A DNA stretch of 64,000 nt, from positions 62,001 to 126,000 of the forward strand of contig JAOBSW010000955.1 of NCBI GenBank assembly GCA_026214975.1, written 5' to 3'. The translations under genes were made by a program, and so were the position numbers. Source of the DNA: Gentiana macrophylla. Taxonomy: Eukaryota; Streptophyta; Magnoliopsida; Gentianales; Gentianaceae. Every line of letters begins with the position of its first letter. Position 1 is the first letter of the stretch. A model generated the notes under the pieces. It was not told where the DNA came from. It saw only the letters and a list, made by a program, of their open reading frames with translations, and ran no database searches. Below are positions 22,990 to 33,931 of the stretch, one piece after another.

Positions 22990-24034
22990 ATGCGATAGCA
23001 TGGAAAATTGTGGTTTGGAGTGGAGGTGTCTCACAATCCTGAGATTTAGTTTTCTGCGGAATGCTGGATTCATGCCGCCTTTCATATTGCCCGTCGATGG
23101 GCCCTGTTGACACCTTAAAATTACTAATTAGAAGTTTGTGCCGCGGTTTCCAGCCGTGAAAAAATGACAAGCAAACTCGCATCCGTGTTACAACATTATA
23201 ATAAATGAGGTCTTGTTCTCCCCTAGGGGAAAGGAGTCTCGGATATTTTTGATAGTATGGTTGAGGGACACCCTCGCCTCCTCGAGTATCTATCATGAAT
23301 CCATTCAAGTTTAACGACCGCGGAGTCCGTTTCTTAATCAGTCATTGGCAATAGCGGTTTTTTGAGCCATTACACTCACTCGGTCCAGAGATGGAAAAGA
23401 AAAGGTGGCCACTAAGATACCCATAGAGGGATTGGCACATAAGTAGCACATCCAATCCTAAGTATAGCATAACCACGGTTTGGTTAAATCCTGGGTAAGA
23501 AGAAAGGCTTAGATTTCATATAGATCTATTAATTATCTTATATAATTGGAAATATCAGGCCAGTAGCGCTTTCTTCAGTCAATGAAAGCATTGATTGCTG
23601 TTGGTAAATCCATTCTATCAGCCCTAAGGTAACTTTAGTTTTCCCTCATCGAGGTCGAATTAAGAATAAACAAGAATAGTGGTGAACCCAAAATGAATTG
23701 GTTTCCCGTTAGCCTCAACTAAAGCATTCATGGAAGAAGAAGCAGACGAGTACGTTTCACAGGGTAAAGAGTTCTTTATGAAGGAGCTAGATCGATTCTT
23801 AAACCGCCATCTCTTCCAAGTGAAAGCCATTCAACAGGAGCAATTGAAGCTTCTTCTATTCCCTTCCTGCCCGGTATGAGCTCCTAACTCGTTGACATGA
23901 AGATGTTACTGGGGATCATCCCTTGCTTTCGCACGGTACTTCTCTCTGCTATTTGTGATGGCTTAAGCACTTCTATCACTGTCCAACGGAAGCCTAGAAA
24001 GCGGACTCTACCACCCATCCACTTAATCCTTCTT
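22990..24034. other. organelle-type DNA, probably mitochondrial, no gene named
   Basis: Base composition and style change from AT-rich repeat to mixed-composition sequence like plant mitochondrial spacer. A minus-strand open frame of 106 codons (22988-23308) was not recognised. The stretch leads directly into the end of plastid ycf2. Mitochondrial origin is inferred from context and not from a named gene. Confidence 0.45.
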
Positions 24035-25475
24035 TCATGGCCACATATCTTTCCGGCTAAGGAATGGGAAATCCTTCTCCCATTACATGAATCCAATTTA
24101 CATTTCTTCAAGAAAAATCCATTTTTTCTCAATAATGTCTTTGTCAGTTGATCCACTAGCGTTCCATTAGACAAGAACAAATTAGATAAATACTGATAAC
24201 TCTCAGACAGAGTATTCGAACGGAAAGATCGATTGGATGATGAACTTTTGGTTCTAAGCCATCTCTGACGATTAATCAACAATTCGAAGTGCTTTTCTTG
24301 CGTATTCATGATAAACCAGCCTTTATATATAGTTGCAGGAGGATCTGTTTGGGAAGTAATAAGCCCCTTTGACACCTCTCCATCTGTAAATAATTCTCGG
24401 TGTGAAAACATAGAGCCAGGGGGCGGATCCTTGAACATGAGAAATAGTGGATCTGCAGGGTCCCAAATGTATTGGCTTATTCAAAAAAGGCCTTGTTCTT
24501 TGGAAGATCTAGCTCTTGTCTGGTACTGCATGGTTTCATTCTGTAAGAACCCTGAATCATTTTCTTGTAGCTCATCCTCTTCATCATAAATGATCCGCTA
24601 GACCCGAAATTACCTGCCCATATGGAAATCCCAATTCATTTGGCCTTTCAAAACAATCAAATAGAAAGGCCCAAGGGTGCCATATTCTAGGAGCCCAAAC
24701 AATGTGATTGAACAAACCCTCCTCTATCTGTTACGGGTCAACTGGTCCTTCTCCCTCCTCCTTTTCAAACTCCGATTCGTAGTTTTCATAGAGAAATCTA
24801 TGATCAAGGATAGAACAAGATCCGTTTTGCATCATGTCTAAGAGATTCCTCGGTTCGGGCCGAAGAAGCAATGTCACTCGATCATTATCAAACATTTGCA
24901 ATCTTTTTACGTCCGTGAAGATCCCACCGAGCGCCTTCTACTTCTAATAGGCCATGAATTATATCCGAATCATTTTCAACGAGTCCATAAGATGTGATCC
25001 AATTTTTTTCATTGGATCCGGGCAAAGACCAAAGGTCTTGAGCGACCGATCGGCAGAACAACTCAAAATATAAATAAGCTTCGTTAATTTCTTCACGGTC
25101 GTTCCAATTTCGATGTACCATTGGTACAAATAAGAACCCCCTTTGCTACATGATTTTTTCTTCATATAGATAGATATAGGATCTATGGCGCAATTACTTC
25201 GAAGTATATTTTGTGCTACAACCCTTCCTATCTAATAGAAAAGGATCCAATGATCCTGAACCAATCTTACCTATGATCGGAAATCCCAAGTTTGTCTATG
25301 AAGAGCGGATCTAATTGAATTCGTGTCTATAATTGATTTCTTTTGTGTAATACTAATCAACAGGGCCTTGTTGGTAAGTGCTACAAGAGCTCGTGCATTG
25401 GAACCCATGGTTATGGACCCGAATCCGTTATTATGGAACATTTTCTTTTCCAAGTGAAATCACCTAGTATATGAA
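24035..25475 (-). pseudogene. ycf2: plastid ycf2, C-terminal fragment
   Basis: Ycf2 is a very large plastid ATPase-like protein of the inner-envelope import motor. Minus-strand pieces in shifting frames carry typical C-terminal text: [83 protein letters not shown] and [20 protein letters not shown]. They end with [14 protein letters not shown] and a stop at 24035-24037. This is roughly the last 480 of about 2,280 residues. Frameshifts and stops show it is not functional. It is plastid DNA moved to the nucleus, probably by way of the mitochondrion. Confidence 0.92.
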
Positions 25476-26426
25476 ATACTGAAAAAGTGCTTTCGTTGTT
25501 GTGGAATAGAGGGTAGTTTGGTAAATCAATGATGAGGGATAGCGCTATTGAGAGTGAAATAACCATAATGAGAGGCTAGGTCCTATAATTCTTGAGATAG
25601 GAGGCGATGTTGGACTATCGGGGAAGAGGCTTAATTGAGGATTCTAGAGTAAACGTAAGCGGCCGACCATTAGTTCATGGATATTCCTCCCATGCTGAGC
25701 TACCTGGGCTTCAGGGCCTATGCAATTATGTTGACTAACCATGGATAAGTCCGACTCCCCCTAAAAAAATAGAGAGACTGAGATGAGCTCATCCGGTCTA
25801 GCTCTAGCTTAAGCAGCTTCATAAATAGTAGCTATTTCAGAATACGAGATTGGAACCCAAACATGGATGGAATTTATTTCCTCTTGTTCCATGTAAGTGG
25901 TTCAGTGCTTTTTAGAAAGAATAAAGAGTTTTGTTTTCCTTATTTGCTTGATCATTGAATTGAGTGCGTGGTAAATGCTTTTTACTTAACTTCCCATTGC
26001 TCTCTCTCCGATAGCATGCAGCCGATAATAGAGAAAATAATACAGAAAGTGTGTAGTGAGGGCGTTAAGCATCTATCTTAATAATAAGATAGGAAGAAAG
26101 GGGCAAGCCAAAACCTACTCCTAACAACTTGCTGGCTTTTCATTTTGTTTGATTGGAGTAGGTGCTTGCTGCTCGCTCACTGTCTACTAAATGAGTCTTC
26201 ACTGCCCTCCCGGACCCTATCTTAAATCTTAAGTAAAGTGAAGTCATATGAATGAAGTGAACAACCCAATCTCTTTATTTGAAGCTTTGGTTCCCATAAT
26301 TCCGAAACACACCAATCAATAGAATTTTTCTATAGGATAGGAAAAAGCTTATATTTGATAGCAGTCATAGGGGAGTTCAGAAAGATCTGATCGTAGATAG
26401 AGACTTAAACCTGTGCGGGGGTAGGG
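25476..26426. other. organelle-type spacer DNA
   Basis: Between the ycf2 fragment and trnH. Mixed-composition sequence with no recognisable gene. Its joining of ycf2 to a trnH in this arrangement is not plastid-like and fits mitochondrial DNA that had captured plastid pieces. Confidence 0.45.
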
Positions 26427-26501
26427 GCGGGTGTAGCCAAGTGGACCAAGGCAGTGGATTGTGAATCCACCACGCGCGGGTTCAATCCCCGTCATTTTCC
26501 C
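26427..26501 (+). tRNA. trnH: organellar tRNA-His(GUG), likely inactive copy
   Basis: GCGGGTGTAGCCAAGTGG starts a cloverleaf with anticodon GTG in a GGATTGTGAATCC stem-loop and a GGGTTCAATCCCC T-arm. It matches plastid trnH, which plant mitochondria also carry. The acceptor stem is degraded: the 3' strand ends CATTTTCC, leaving one mismatch and G-U pairs. In nuclear DNA it is not expected to work. The SIRE element at 26513 is inserted 11 bases after it. Confidence 0.85.
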
Positions 26502-26512
26502 ATCAATGAATG

Positions 26513-27930
26513 TGTTAGGAACATTTTGTTATGTTTTGATGATGGCCATACTAGCTGTTATAGCAAGCCTGAAATAAGTTAGAATTCTCTGTATAAGTCT
26601 TTACTTAGGGTCCGACAAGTTGTATAAGTTAAGTCGGACAAATGCATACTAGTTGGTAGGACGGCAAAACAAAAACAGATATTCGGCAAAGTAAAGCCAG
26701 CCAAGCACCCAAGAGAGAAGATATGAAGACATTATGGTCTCGACTTATAACCTAGGAAGTCCTGTGATGACCATGGATAAGTCTAAGTTATGTTTTAAGT
26801 GATGAAACTCAATATTCAAATATGGTGTACTTTGGTCTCACCAAAATCAAGGATCGATGAAGTACACAGACTCTTCAAAAACTAGAACAAAGAAAAAACA
26901 ATTAATTGGTGAGTACACCGACTTTCGGCAAAGAGAAAACAAAACAAAGAAAGAAAGAACTAACGGCTAAGTCGGAAGGCTCACTCGACCGTTCTACAAA
27001 CGGTGAAGAGACACTTACAAGATCGATTTAATATACGTTGAAGATTCAATGAGATCATGCATTAAATGCACAATCATTAAAGGATCAATCAAGGACGGAT
27101 TTTCTCGCTATACGTTTGAAGAAAGAATCCGATCATCAAATCAAGAGAATACAATTAAGGGGGAATCAAGAATGAAATCAAGGATTATTCCCTCATTAAT
27201 ATAGCCAACGGACGGAATTTCAAAAACCAAGGTTATTCAAGGCTATAAATAGAAGGCATTGACCGAAAAAGAAAATAACGATTCAAAAAGAAAGAAAGCG
27301 AAAACTGTCAATTTGAAAAGCCTTCTCTCGAACTTACAAAGATATATCAATTGATCAACTCAAGTATCAGAACTACAAAGTCATACTCAGAACTGAGATT
27401 GATCATGCAAGTGTGTGAATCACATTCACATCAAACTGAAGCAACTGAATCAGAGGCAATCCGAGAAGGAGTTGAATCTGTGATAGCTGTTGAAGGATTT
27501 TGATCTCAAGGAGCGAGCAAAGGAAGTGAATCATCAATCATCAAGCATTGCGGATCATCAAGGAGTGATAGTCTTGTAGATTGTGAAGCTTGGGAAGCCA
27601 AGGACAATCATACTATTGTATCTGTGAAAACAATAGTGAATTCCTCCAATCATCACAGGAGAAGAGTGGATTAAGGGATTACACCACCCTGAACCACTAT
27701 AAGCCTTGTGTCAATTTAATTTCTGCAATTTACTTTACAGCATTTATTTATTTAGCCTACATCATAACTTATATCTCGTGGATCGTCTACACCGATTTGA
27801 AAACAACGTAGTAAGAAGGGACTTATCCGCTGCCCAAAAGCTTTTAAATAAGAGAAAAGTTTTTGAAACTCCACTATAGTCATTCACCCCCCCCCTCTGA
27901 CTATAGTTTCACCCTTCTCTGGGACCAACA
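26513..27930 (+). repeat. 5' LTR of SIRE element (1418 bp)
   Basis: A TATAAATA box at 27244-27251 is the likely promoter core. A C-run near 27888-27896 precedes the CTCTGACTATAG end region. The frame at 27590-27811 is repeated in the 3' LTR and is not a gene. Confidence 0.93.
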
Positions 27931-27932
27931 AT

Positions 27933-27944
27933 TGGTATCAGAGC
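27933..27944 (+). promoter_or_regulatory. primer binding site, initiator Met tRNA
   Basis: TGGTATCAGAGC, two bases after the LTR end, is an exact match to the standard plant copia primer site. Confidence 0.93.
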
Positions 27945-28066
27945 AGTGTTCTAGTATCGAGAACTGCTCAGATCTAATTTACAGTAACAAGGAGATCACA
28001 TATTTTCAAAGTAGCTTTCAAATCTGAGTTTTTCATACACTTACATTTATATCTTCAATTGCACTG

Positions 28067-30231
28067 ATGGATTCCTCAAACTTCTTGTCAAAAGTACATG
28101 TTTTTAATGTTAACAATTTTGATGAATATAAAATAAGAATGCTATCTCATCTTGCAGCAACTCATGAAGAGATCTTTGGATGTAATCAATGTTGGACCAA
28201 TCACAATCACTACGGTGGTAAGCACAGGAGCGAGATCAAGGAAAGGAAATTGACAAACCTAAAAAGGATTGGACCAAGGATGACAGGAGAAGAGCAAAAC
28301 GGACTATGTTGCAAAAGACATGATCTTGAAGACCCTAGAGCGACAACATGTTCATGAGAATTAAAGACCGAAAAAACGACAAAGGAGATGTGGGACAAGC
28401 TATCATTGATAAATGAAGGATCTCAAGCGATTAAAGAAAACAAATTATCTCATTGCAAAAGAAATTTGAGAACTTTAAAATGAAGACTGGTGAATCCATT
28501 GATCAAATGGACAATGATTCTCAAGCATCATCGATGAATTACAACGACTTGGACACATATATCCCCAGTAAAGAAGTATGCTTGAAGATCTTGAGAGGAC
28601 TACGAAAGATGGAAGATCATAACATCGAGAATCGAGAGGAACAACAAATCTTGCAAGCAATCGACACACCGACATCGATGTCCCAATTAAAAGCTCATGA
28701 ATTCGAATTAAACGGCGAAGATGGTGCTCCGGTAGAGACACACAAAATCTTGCATTAATTGCACCTCAAGAAAGTAACTTTGCCGAATGCATCAAACAAA
28801 GAGACACAAGAACTAAAAAAGCGAGGTAGCTTTATTAGTTAAACGTTTTGTGAGTTTAAAAGAAGCCATTCAAAGGAAATTCAACATCAAACAAAAAGTC
28901 AAGCTCAAACAGAGACATGAAGAAGAAAGATGATGAATACGGATGTTTCAATTGCAATAAGAGAGGTCACTTCAAGGTGATTGTCTGAAGAAAATGACAA
29001 AGATAATGAAAAGAAGAAATACAGAGCATCTGAAAAGAGAAAGAGCAAGAAGGCACTTAAGGCAGAATCCAGCAGTGAAAAGCATGAAGAATCATCTGAT
29101 AATGACTCAGATGATAGTGATGAAGAAGACAGCTCAGAAAATGAAAAGGCATGCCTATGCCTCATGACCAAAGAATTGGATGAAGATAAAAGTGATTGCT
29201 CAGACACTGAGGAAATAAGCCTATGTTTAATGGCTAAAGAATCAGATAAAACTAAGGTAACATCTAGTTCCTTTTCTTCATCTAATCCATCCACATCTAA
29301 CACTGCACAATCCTCTAGTCTCTGATTAGATACAGCTGACCTAGTCCAAAATCTCATGACTAAATTTGATGAAATTGAAAAGAATCATGAAATTCTGGAA
29401 AAGGAATGCAAGGATCTAAGAAAAGAGAATAAGAGGTTAAAGAAAGAACTGGATGAAGCAAAGGCTGAATTAACTAGTAAGGAGACCCACTTAAATGATC
29501 AACAAAAAGCAAATGATCATACATCTGTTACTAAAAGATCAGTTAAGAAAATCTCCTCACCAGTGAAGGTATCCACTGCACCACTAAAAGCACCAGCTTA
29601 CAAACCCCCAAAAAGGTTTGGATCCAGATCTGGTCTTGGCTACAACAGTCAGGATGAAAGTAGGAATAATGGTAAACACCATTCTAAATTCAGGACCACT
29701 AGTGGACCAAAATTTAGAAAGGGACAGACCATGGTTCCAACAGATCATCCTGTTCCGGTGAAGTCAAAACCCAGTGTAGTGAAACAGCAAACTAAATCCT
29801 CATTCCAGTCAATCAAGAACTACAGCCATCTGAAAGGAAAAGGCAGACTCTATCCTTCAGAGGATGATTGGAATGTTGTACCTCCAAAATACAAGAGGAA
29901 ACCATTCCACAAAATGCATCATGTGTTTAAGAAAAATCAATCTGTTCCTAGACACATGAAGCAAGAAAGGTTTGCCACTGCATATTGGAAAGTGAAGAAG
30001 GATGTAAATGCACCAAAAGGTGGAGAAAAGTATCAGAATACCTTCAATAAAAATACTAGAAGCTATTCTGCCATGCCTTACACATATGAAGTTGATGACT
30101 TCAATTATCCAAAAAGAAGACCTTTTGGATACACCCTTGGTATGGGAGGCATGATTGCTATGCAGTATGGACCCAAACAGTGTTGGGTACCTAAATTTAA
30201 TTATCTGTTTTGTAGGATGTCCGGTACATAG
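28067..30231 (+). pseudogene. SIRE gag, frameshifted
   Basis: The ATG at 28067 starts the copia gag pattern (NFDEYKIRMLSHLAATHEEI), which continues in other frames with KKFENFKMKTGESIDQMD near 28453-28515. The zinc knuckle CFNCNKRGHFK near 28950-28975 lacks its last Cys in frame; a one-base shift brings DCLKK into view. Then come a Lys/Glu/Ser-rich acidic tract (28981-29325) with the typical LCLM-KE repeats, a coiled-coil (29356-29510) and a basic tail (to 30231) with RFGSRSGLGYNSQDE. Gag would form the particle and bind RNA. This copy cannot make it whole. Confidence 0.88.
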
Positions 30232-33200
30232 ACAAAGTGGATGTTCCGACACATGACAGAAACAAGAAATGGCTCACTGATTTCAAAGCTTTTGATGGAC
30301 CCAAAGTCACATTTGGAGGTAAAGAAAACCCTGGCAAGATTAAGGAAGGCACAATACTCAAGAACAATCTAAAGATTCAAAATGTGGCATATGTCAAGGG
30401 ACTTAACTTCAACTCGATGAGCATCGGTCAATTCGTGACAAAGGCTACAATGTGCACTTCAACAAAGAAGGATGCAAAGTGATTCACAGTCAAACCAACA
30501 CAAGAGTTCTTGCGGGTAGAAGACAAGACAACATGTATGTGGTGCCTTTGGAGAAACGACCAAGGCGTAAACATGTCTACTTGTCAAGAATAAACAATCA
30601 ACAATTTGGATTTGGCACGTAAGATTAAATCACACGAATTTCAAGACCATCAACAAACTATCAAGGAGCAAGTTAGTTGAAGGCCTGCTTGAGAGATCAC
30701 ATTCAAGAAAGAGAGTCTATGTGATGCTTGTCAAAAGGAAAACAAATAAAAAGCTCATTCAAGTCAAAGCCTCATCAATCTACAACAAGAGTTCTACATC
30801 TATTGCATATGGACTGTTTGGACCAGTCACACCAAGAAGTGTGAGTGGTAAGAAATACACTCTTGTAGTGGTGGATGACTTCTCAAAGTACCTGGACCAT
30901 TTTCATGAACAAGAAGAAAGAAACACTCAAGAAGTCGCAGATTTCTTTGAGAAGACTCCAAAATGAAAAAGAGCTAAAGATTATCAAGATCGGATCAGAT
31001 AGAGGCCTTCGAATTTCTAAATGAAATTATCGAACCTATTGTGAAGAAAATAGAGTGTTACATCAACTATCTGCAGCAGGAACTCCACAACAAAATGGTG
31101 TAGCAGAAAGAAGAAACAGAACCATCAAGGAAGCAGTCAGGACAATGATAGCGAAGCATGCTTACCAAAGAGATTTTAATGAAGCAAACAAAACACGACT
31201 TGCCATACACAAAACAGATCAATCATCAACAAACATCATGAAAAAACTCCATATGAAATATGGAATGGTAGAAAACCCAATATCTCATATTTTCATATGT
31301 TTGGATCAAAATGTTTTGTCTTAAACAGAATCATTTGATACCTTTGATGAGAAGGCTGATGAAGCAATCTTCATGGGATACTCAGACACCAGCAAAGCAT
31401 TCAGAGTACTCAATAAAAGAACTTTGGTGATTGAAGAATCAATACATGTGGTTTTTGATGAACCAAATACAAATGGTGAAGATCTTCGAGATCAAGAAGA
31501 GAAAGCACCACAGAGAGAAATCTATACAAATGCAACCATACCAACTACCATCCTGAATCATCATTTTGAAGATCAAGAGGAGACACATATCAATACAACA
31601 GATGAAGCACCTGAATTGAAGTTCATGCTCAGCATGAAGGTATGGAAGCACCAAGTGAAGATTAACTTCAACCAGATCTAAATTGGCTAAGAGACCATCC
31701 TGAAGAACAAGTCATTGGAGATATTCACACAGGAGTCAGAACCAGAAGACAACTGGAGCACATGCTAACTTGCTTTCTATCACAAGTGGAACCCAAGACC
31801 ATAGATGATGCAATCCAAGATGCAGATTGGATCACAGCCATGCAAGAAGAACTAAATGAATTTGAAAGAAATGAAGTCTGGGAACTTGTTGACAGACCTG
31901 AAATGGCCAACATCATTGGTGCAAAATGGGTATTCAGGAACAAGATGGATGAGCAAGGAACTGTTGTCAGAAACAAAGCTAGGCTAGTTGCAAAAGGCTA
32001 TTCCCAAGCTGAAGGAATAGATTATGATGAAACATTTGCACCCAAGAGCAAGATTGGAAGCAATCGACTCTTTCTAGCATTTCTTCGCACACAAAGACTT
32101 CAAAGTCTATCAAATGGATGTAAAGAGTGCATTCCTAAATGGACTTTTGGAAGAAGAAGTTTATGTAGAACAACCCCCTGGATTTCAAATTAAAGGAAAA
32201 GAAGACAAAGTATACAAACTCAAGAAGGCCCTCTATGGCCTCAAACAGCACCTAGAGCACGGTATGAAACACTATCACAATTTCGATCAAGAATGGATTC
32301 AACAAAGGAACTATTGACAAGACTCTATTCAAACTGGAGGAAGGAGCAAGCACATTGTTTGGTACAAATCTATGTTGATGACATAATCTTTGGATCGAGG
32401 AGGATGAAAAAGTGTGTGAGAAATTTGCAAACCTAATGAAGAGCAAATTTAGGATGAGCATGATGTGAGAATTAAACTACTTCCTTGGCCTTCAAGTAAA
32501 GCAAATGAAGGATGGCATTTTCATTAGTCAAGCCAAGTATACAAGAGATTTGATACACAAGTATGGGATGGATACAAGTGGCACAGCAGACACACCAATG
32601 TGTGCCAAAGTCATACTTGGAAAAGATGAAGGAGGAAAAGATGTTGATCGAGAAAATGTATAGAGGAATTATTGGATCATTATTATACTTAATCGCAAGG
32701 GACTGACATAGCATTTGCGGTAGGAGTGTGTGCAAGATTTCAAGCTCAACCAAAAGAATCACATCTTCTAGAAGCTAAAAGGATAATCAAATACTTGAAA
32801 AACACTATAAATGTTGGTATTTGGTATCCAAAAGATGGAGGATTCACATTGATATCATATTCAGACTCTGACTACGTTGGATGCAAAATAGATAGAAAAA
32901 GCACCTCTCGGTACATGCCAAATGCTAGGGACCGGACTAGTCTCTTGGTTCATAAAAAGCAAAACTCCATATCTACATCAACACCGAGGTAATATATAGC
33001 AGCGGCAGTAGTTGTTGCACAAGTACTCTGGATAAGACAACAGCTAAGGGACTATGGAGTGGAAGAGAAAACAATTCCAACCATGTGTGATAATACAAGT
33101 GCAATATCTATTACAGAAAATCCAGTATTGCATTCAAGAACAAAGCACATAGATGTGATGCATCATTTTATCGAGAGACCATGTTGAAAAGAGGGATGCC

Positions 33201-33290
33201 ATCCTAAAACACATACCCACCGAAGATCAATTGGCCGACATCTTCACTAAACCACTCGATTATGAAAGATTGATAAACTAAGAACCGAGT
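30205..33290 (+). pseudogene. SIRE pol: protease, integrase, reverse transcriptase, RNase H
   Basis: Pol parts in copia order, in several frames. Protease: the DSGCSRHMT site at about 30228-30256 is recoverable only across an inserted A and a lost C. Integrase: FGPVTPRSVSGKKYTLVVVDDFS (30810-30880 region), RIGSDRG-like text near 30990 and AGTPQQNGVAERRNRTIKEA near 31077-31135. Reverse transcriptase: [43 protein letters not shown] and YVDD at 32371-32382. RNase H: KNTINVGIWYP, SDSDYVGCKIDRKSTS and AQVLWIRQQL, ending near 33290. Frame changes at many sites make it inactive. Confidence 0.9.
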
Positions 33291-33931
33291 TAGGAATGAT
33301 TGAAATTGAATAAGTATCAAAAAGCGGCTAACTGGAGTAATCGGCTAAGTGACTTCATTAACTGGTACGACCTTTGTCGTTACAGGAGATGCAGCAAGTA
33401 AGGCATTGGTATCCAGCGAAGGTAACTTAACTGATTGTTAGGAACAGTTACATGGAGCAGCTCAGTGAAGAACCTATTGGAACGGCTAAGTGACCAGCGA
33501 AGGCACTTCACCAAAATAAAGACTTGGACAAATTAAAAGTGTGAACAAAATCAATTCTGATTACACGTGGAGAATAAGGAAATTATGGAGGATTATTCTG
33601 TACACACGTGGCGATCAACTTATGACCATGGAGGTAATTATATTATTTTTCGAATTATAAACTCCTCGATTCCCGGGCTCTATCATTACTTGCCTCAAAC
33701 CACACCCCCATTCCACTCGAATATCGCGATTTTCATACACAAAATCACGCCACTATGCCACAAAATCCTTCCATATTCAAAACCACGTTCACACTACCCA
33801 AATCACACTATAAAAACAAGATTTAGAGATTTTCAGAAATCTTTACACTTTCTTGCCAATTACAAACCCTACTCTTGTTTCTTTCTATTGCAAACTCAAG
33901 ATCATTTTCAAAACTTCTCTCCTTTTCAAAA
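33291..33931 (+). other. spacer between RNase H and the extra frame of the SIRE element
   Basis: It contains repeated CGGCTAACTGG / CGGCTAAGTGAC phrases (33320-33500). Open reading across 33567-34016 is in a different frame from the real extra gene and shows no motif. Confidence 0.5.

Larger units (their letters stand above)
18924..22990 (+). other. left internal region of family X, mostly non-coding
   Basis: About 4 kb that aligns with copy A (minus strand, 8217 down to 5060) up to about 21985. After that there is no second copy for comparison. Gag would normally start within about 1 kb of the primer site, but none is seen. It holds the tandem modules (19790-20390), the decayed CCCTACGG boxes (20430-20780) and the conserved frame at 21558-21749. 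A 66-codon frame at 22456-22653 has no recognisable motif. The border with organelle-type DNA is somewhere between about 22650 and 23000. Confidence 0.6.

Noticed and set aside
17078..22990. X as a transposon that captured organelle DNA and spread it
   Set aside because: Copy A shows no organelle DNA in the part seen, and the block interrupts X internally; later insertion is simpler, though copy A is cut before the exact junction, so capture is not formally excluded.
22988..23308. 106-codon minus-strand frame as a mitochondrial gene
   Set aside because: I could not match it to any known mitochondrial protein; kept only as part of unnamed organelle-type DNA.
27590..27811. Frame MGSQGQSYYC repeated at 38288-38548
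   Set aside because: Same reason: it is inside both LTRs of the SIRE element and has no independent support.
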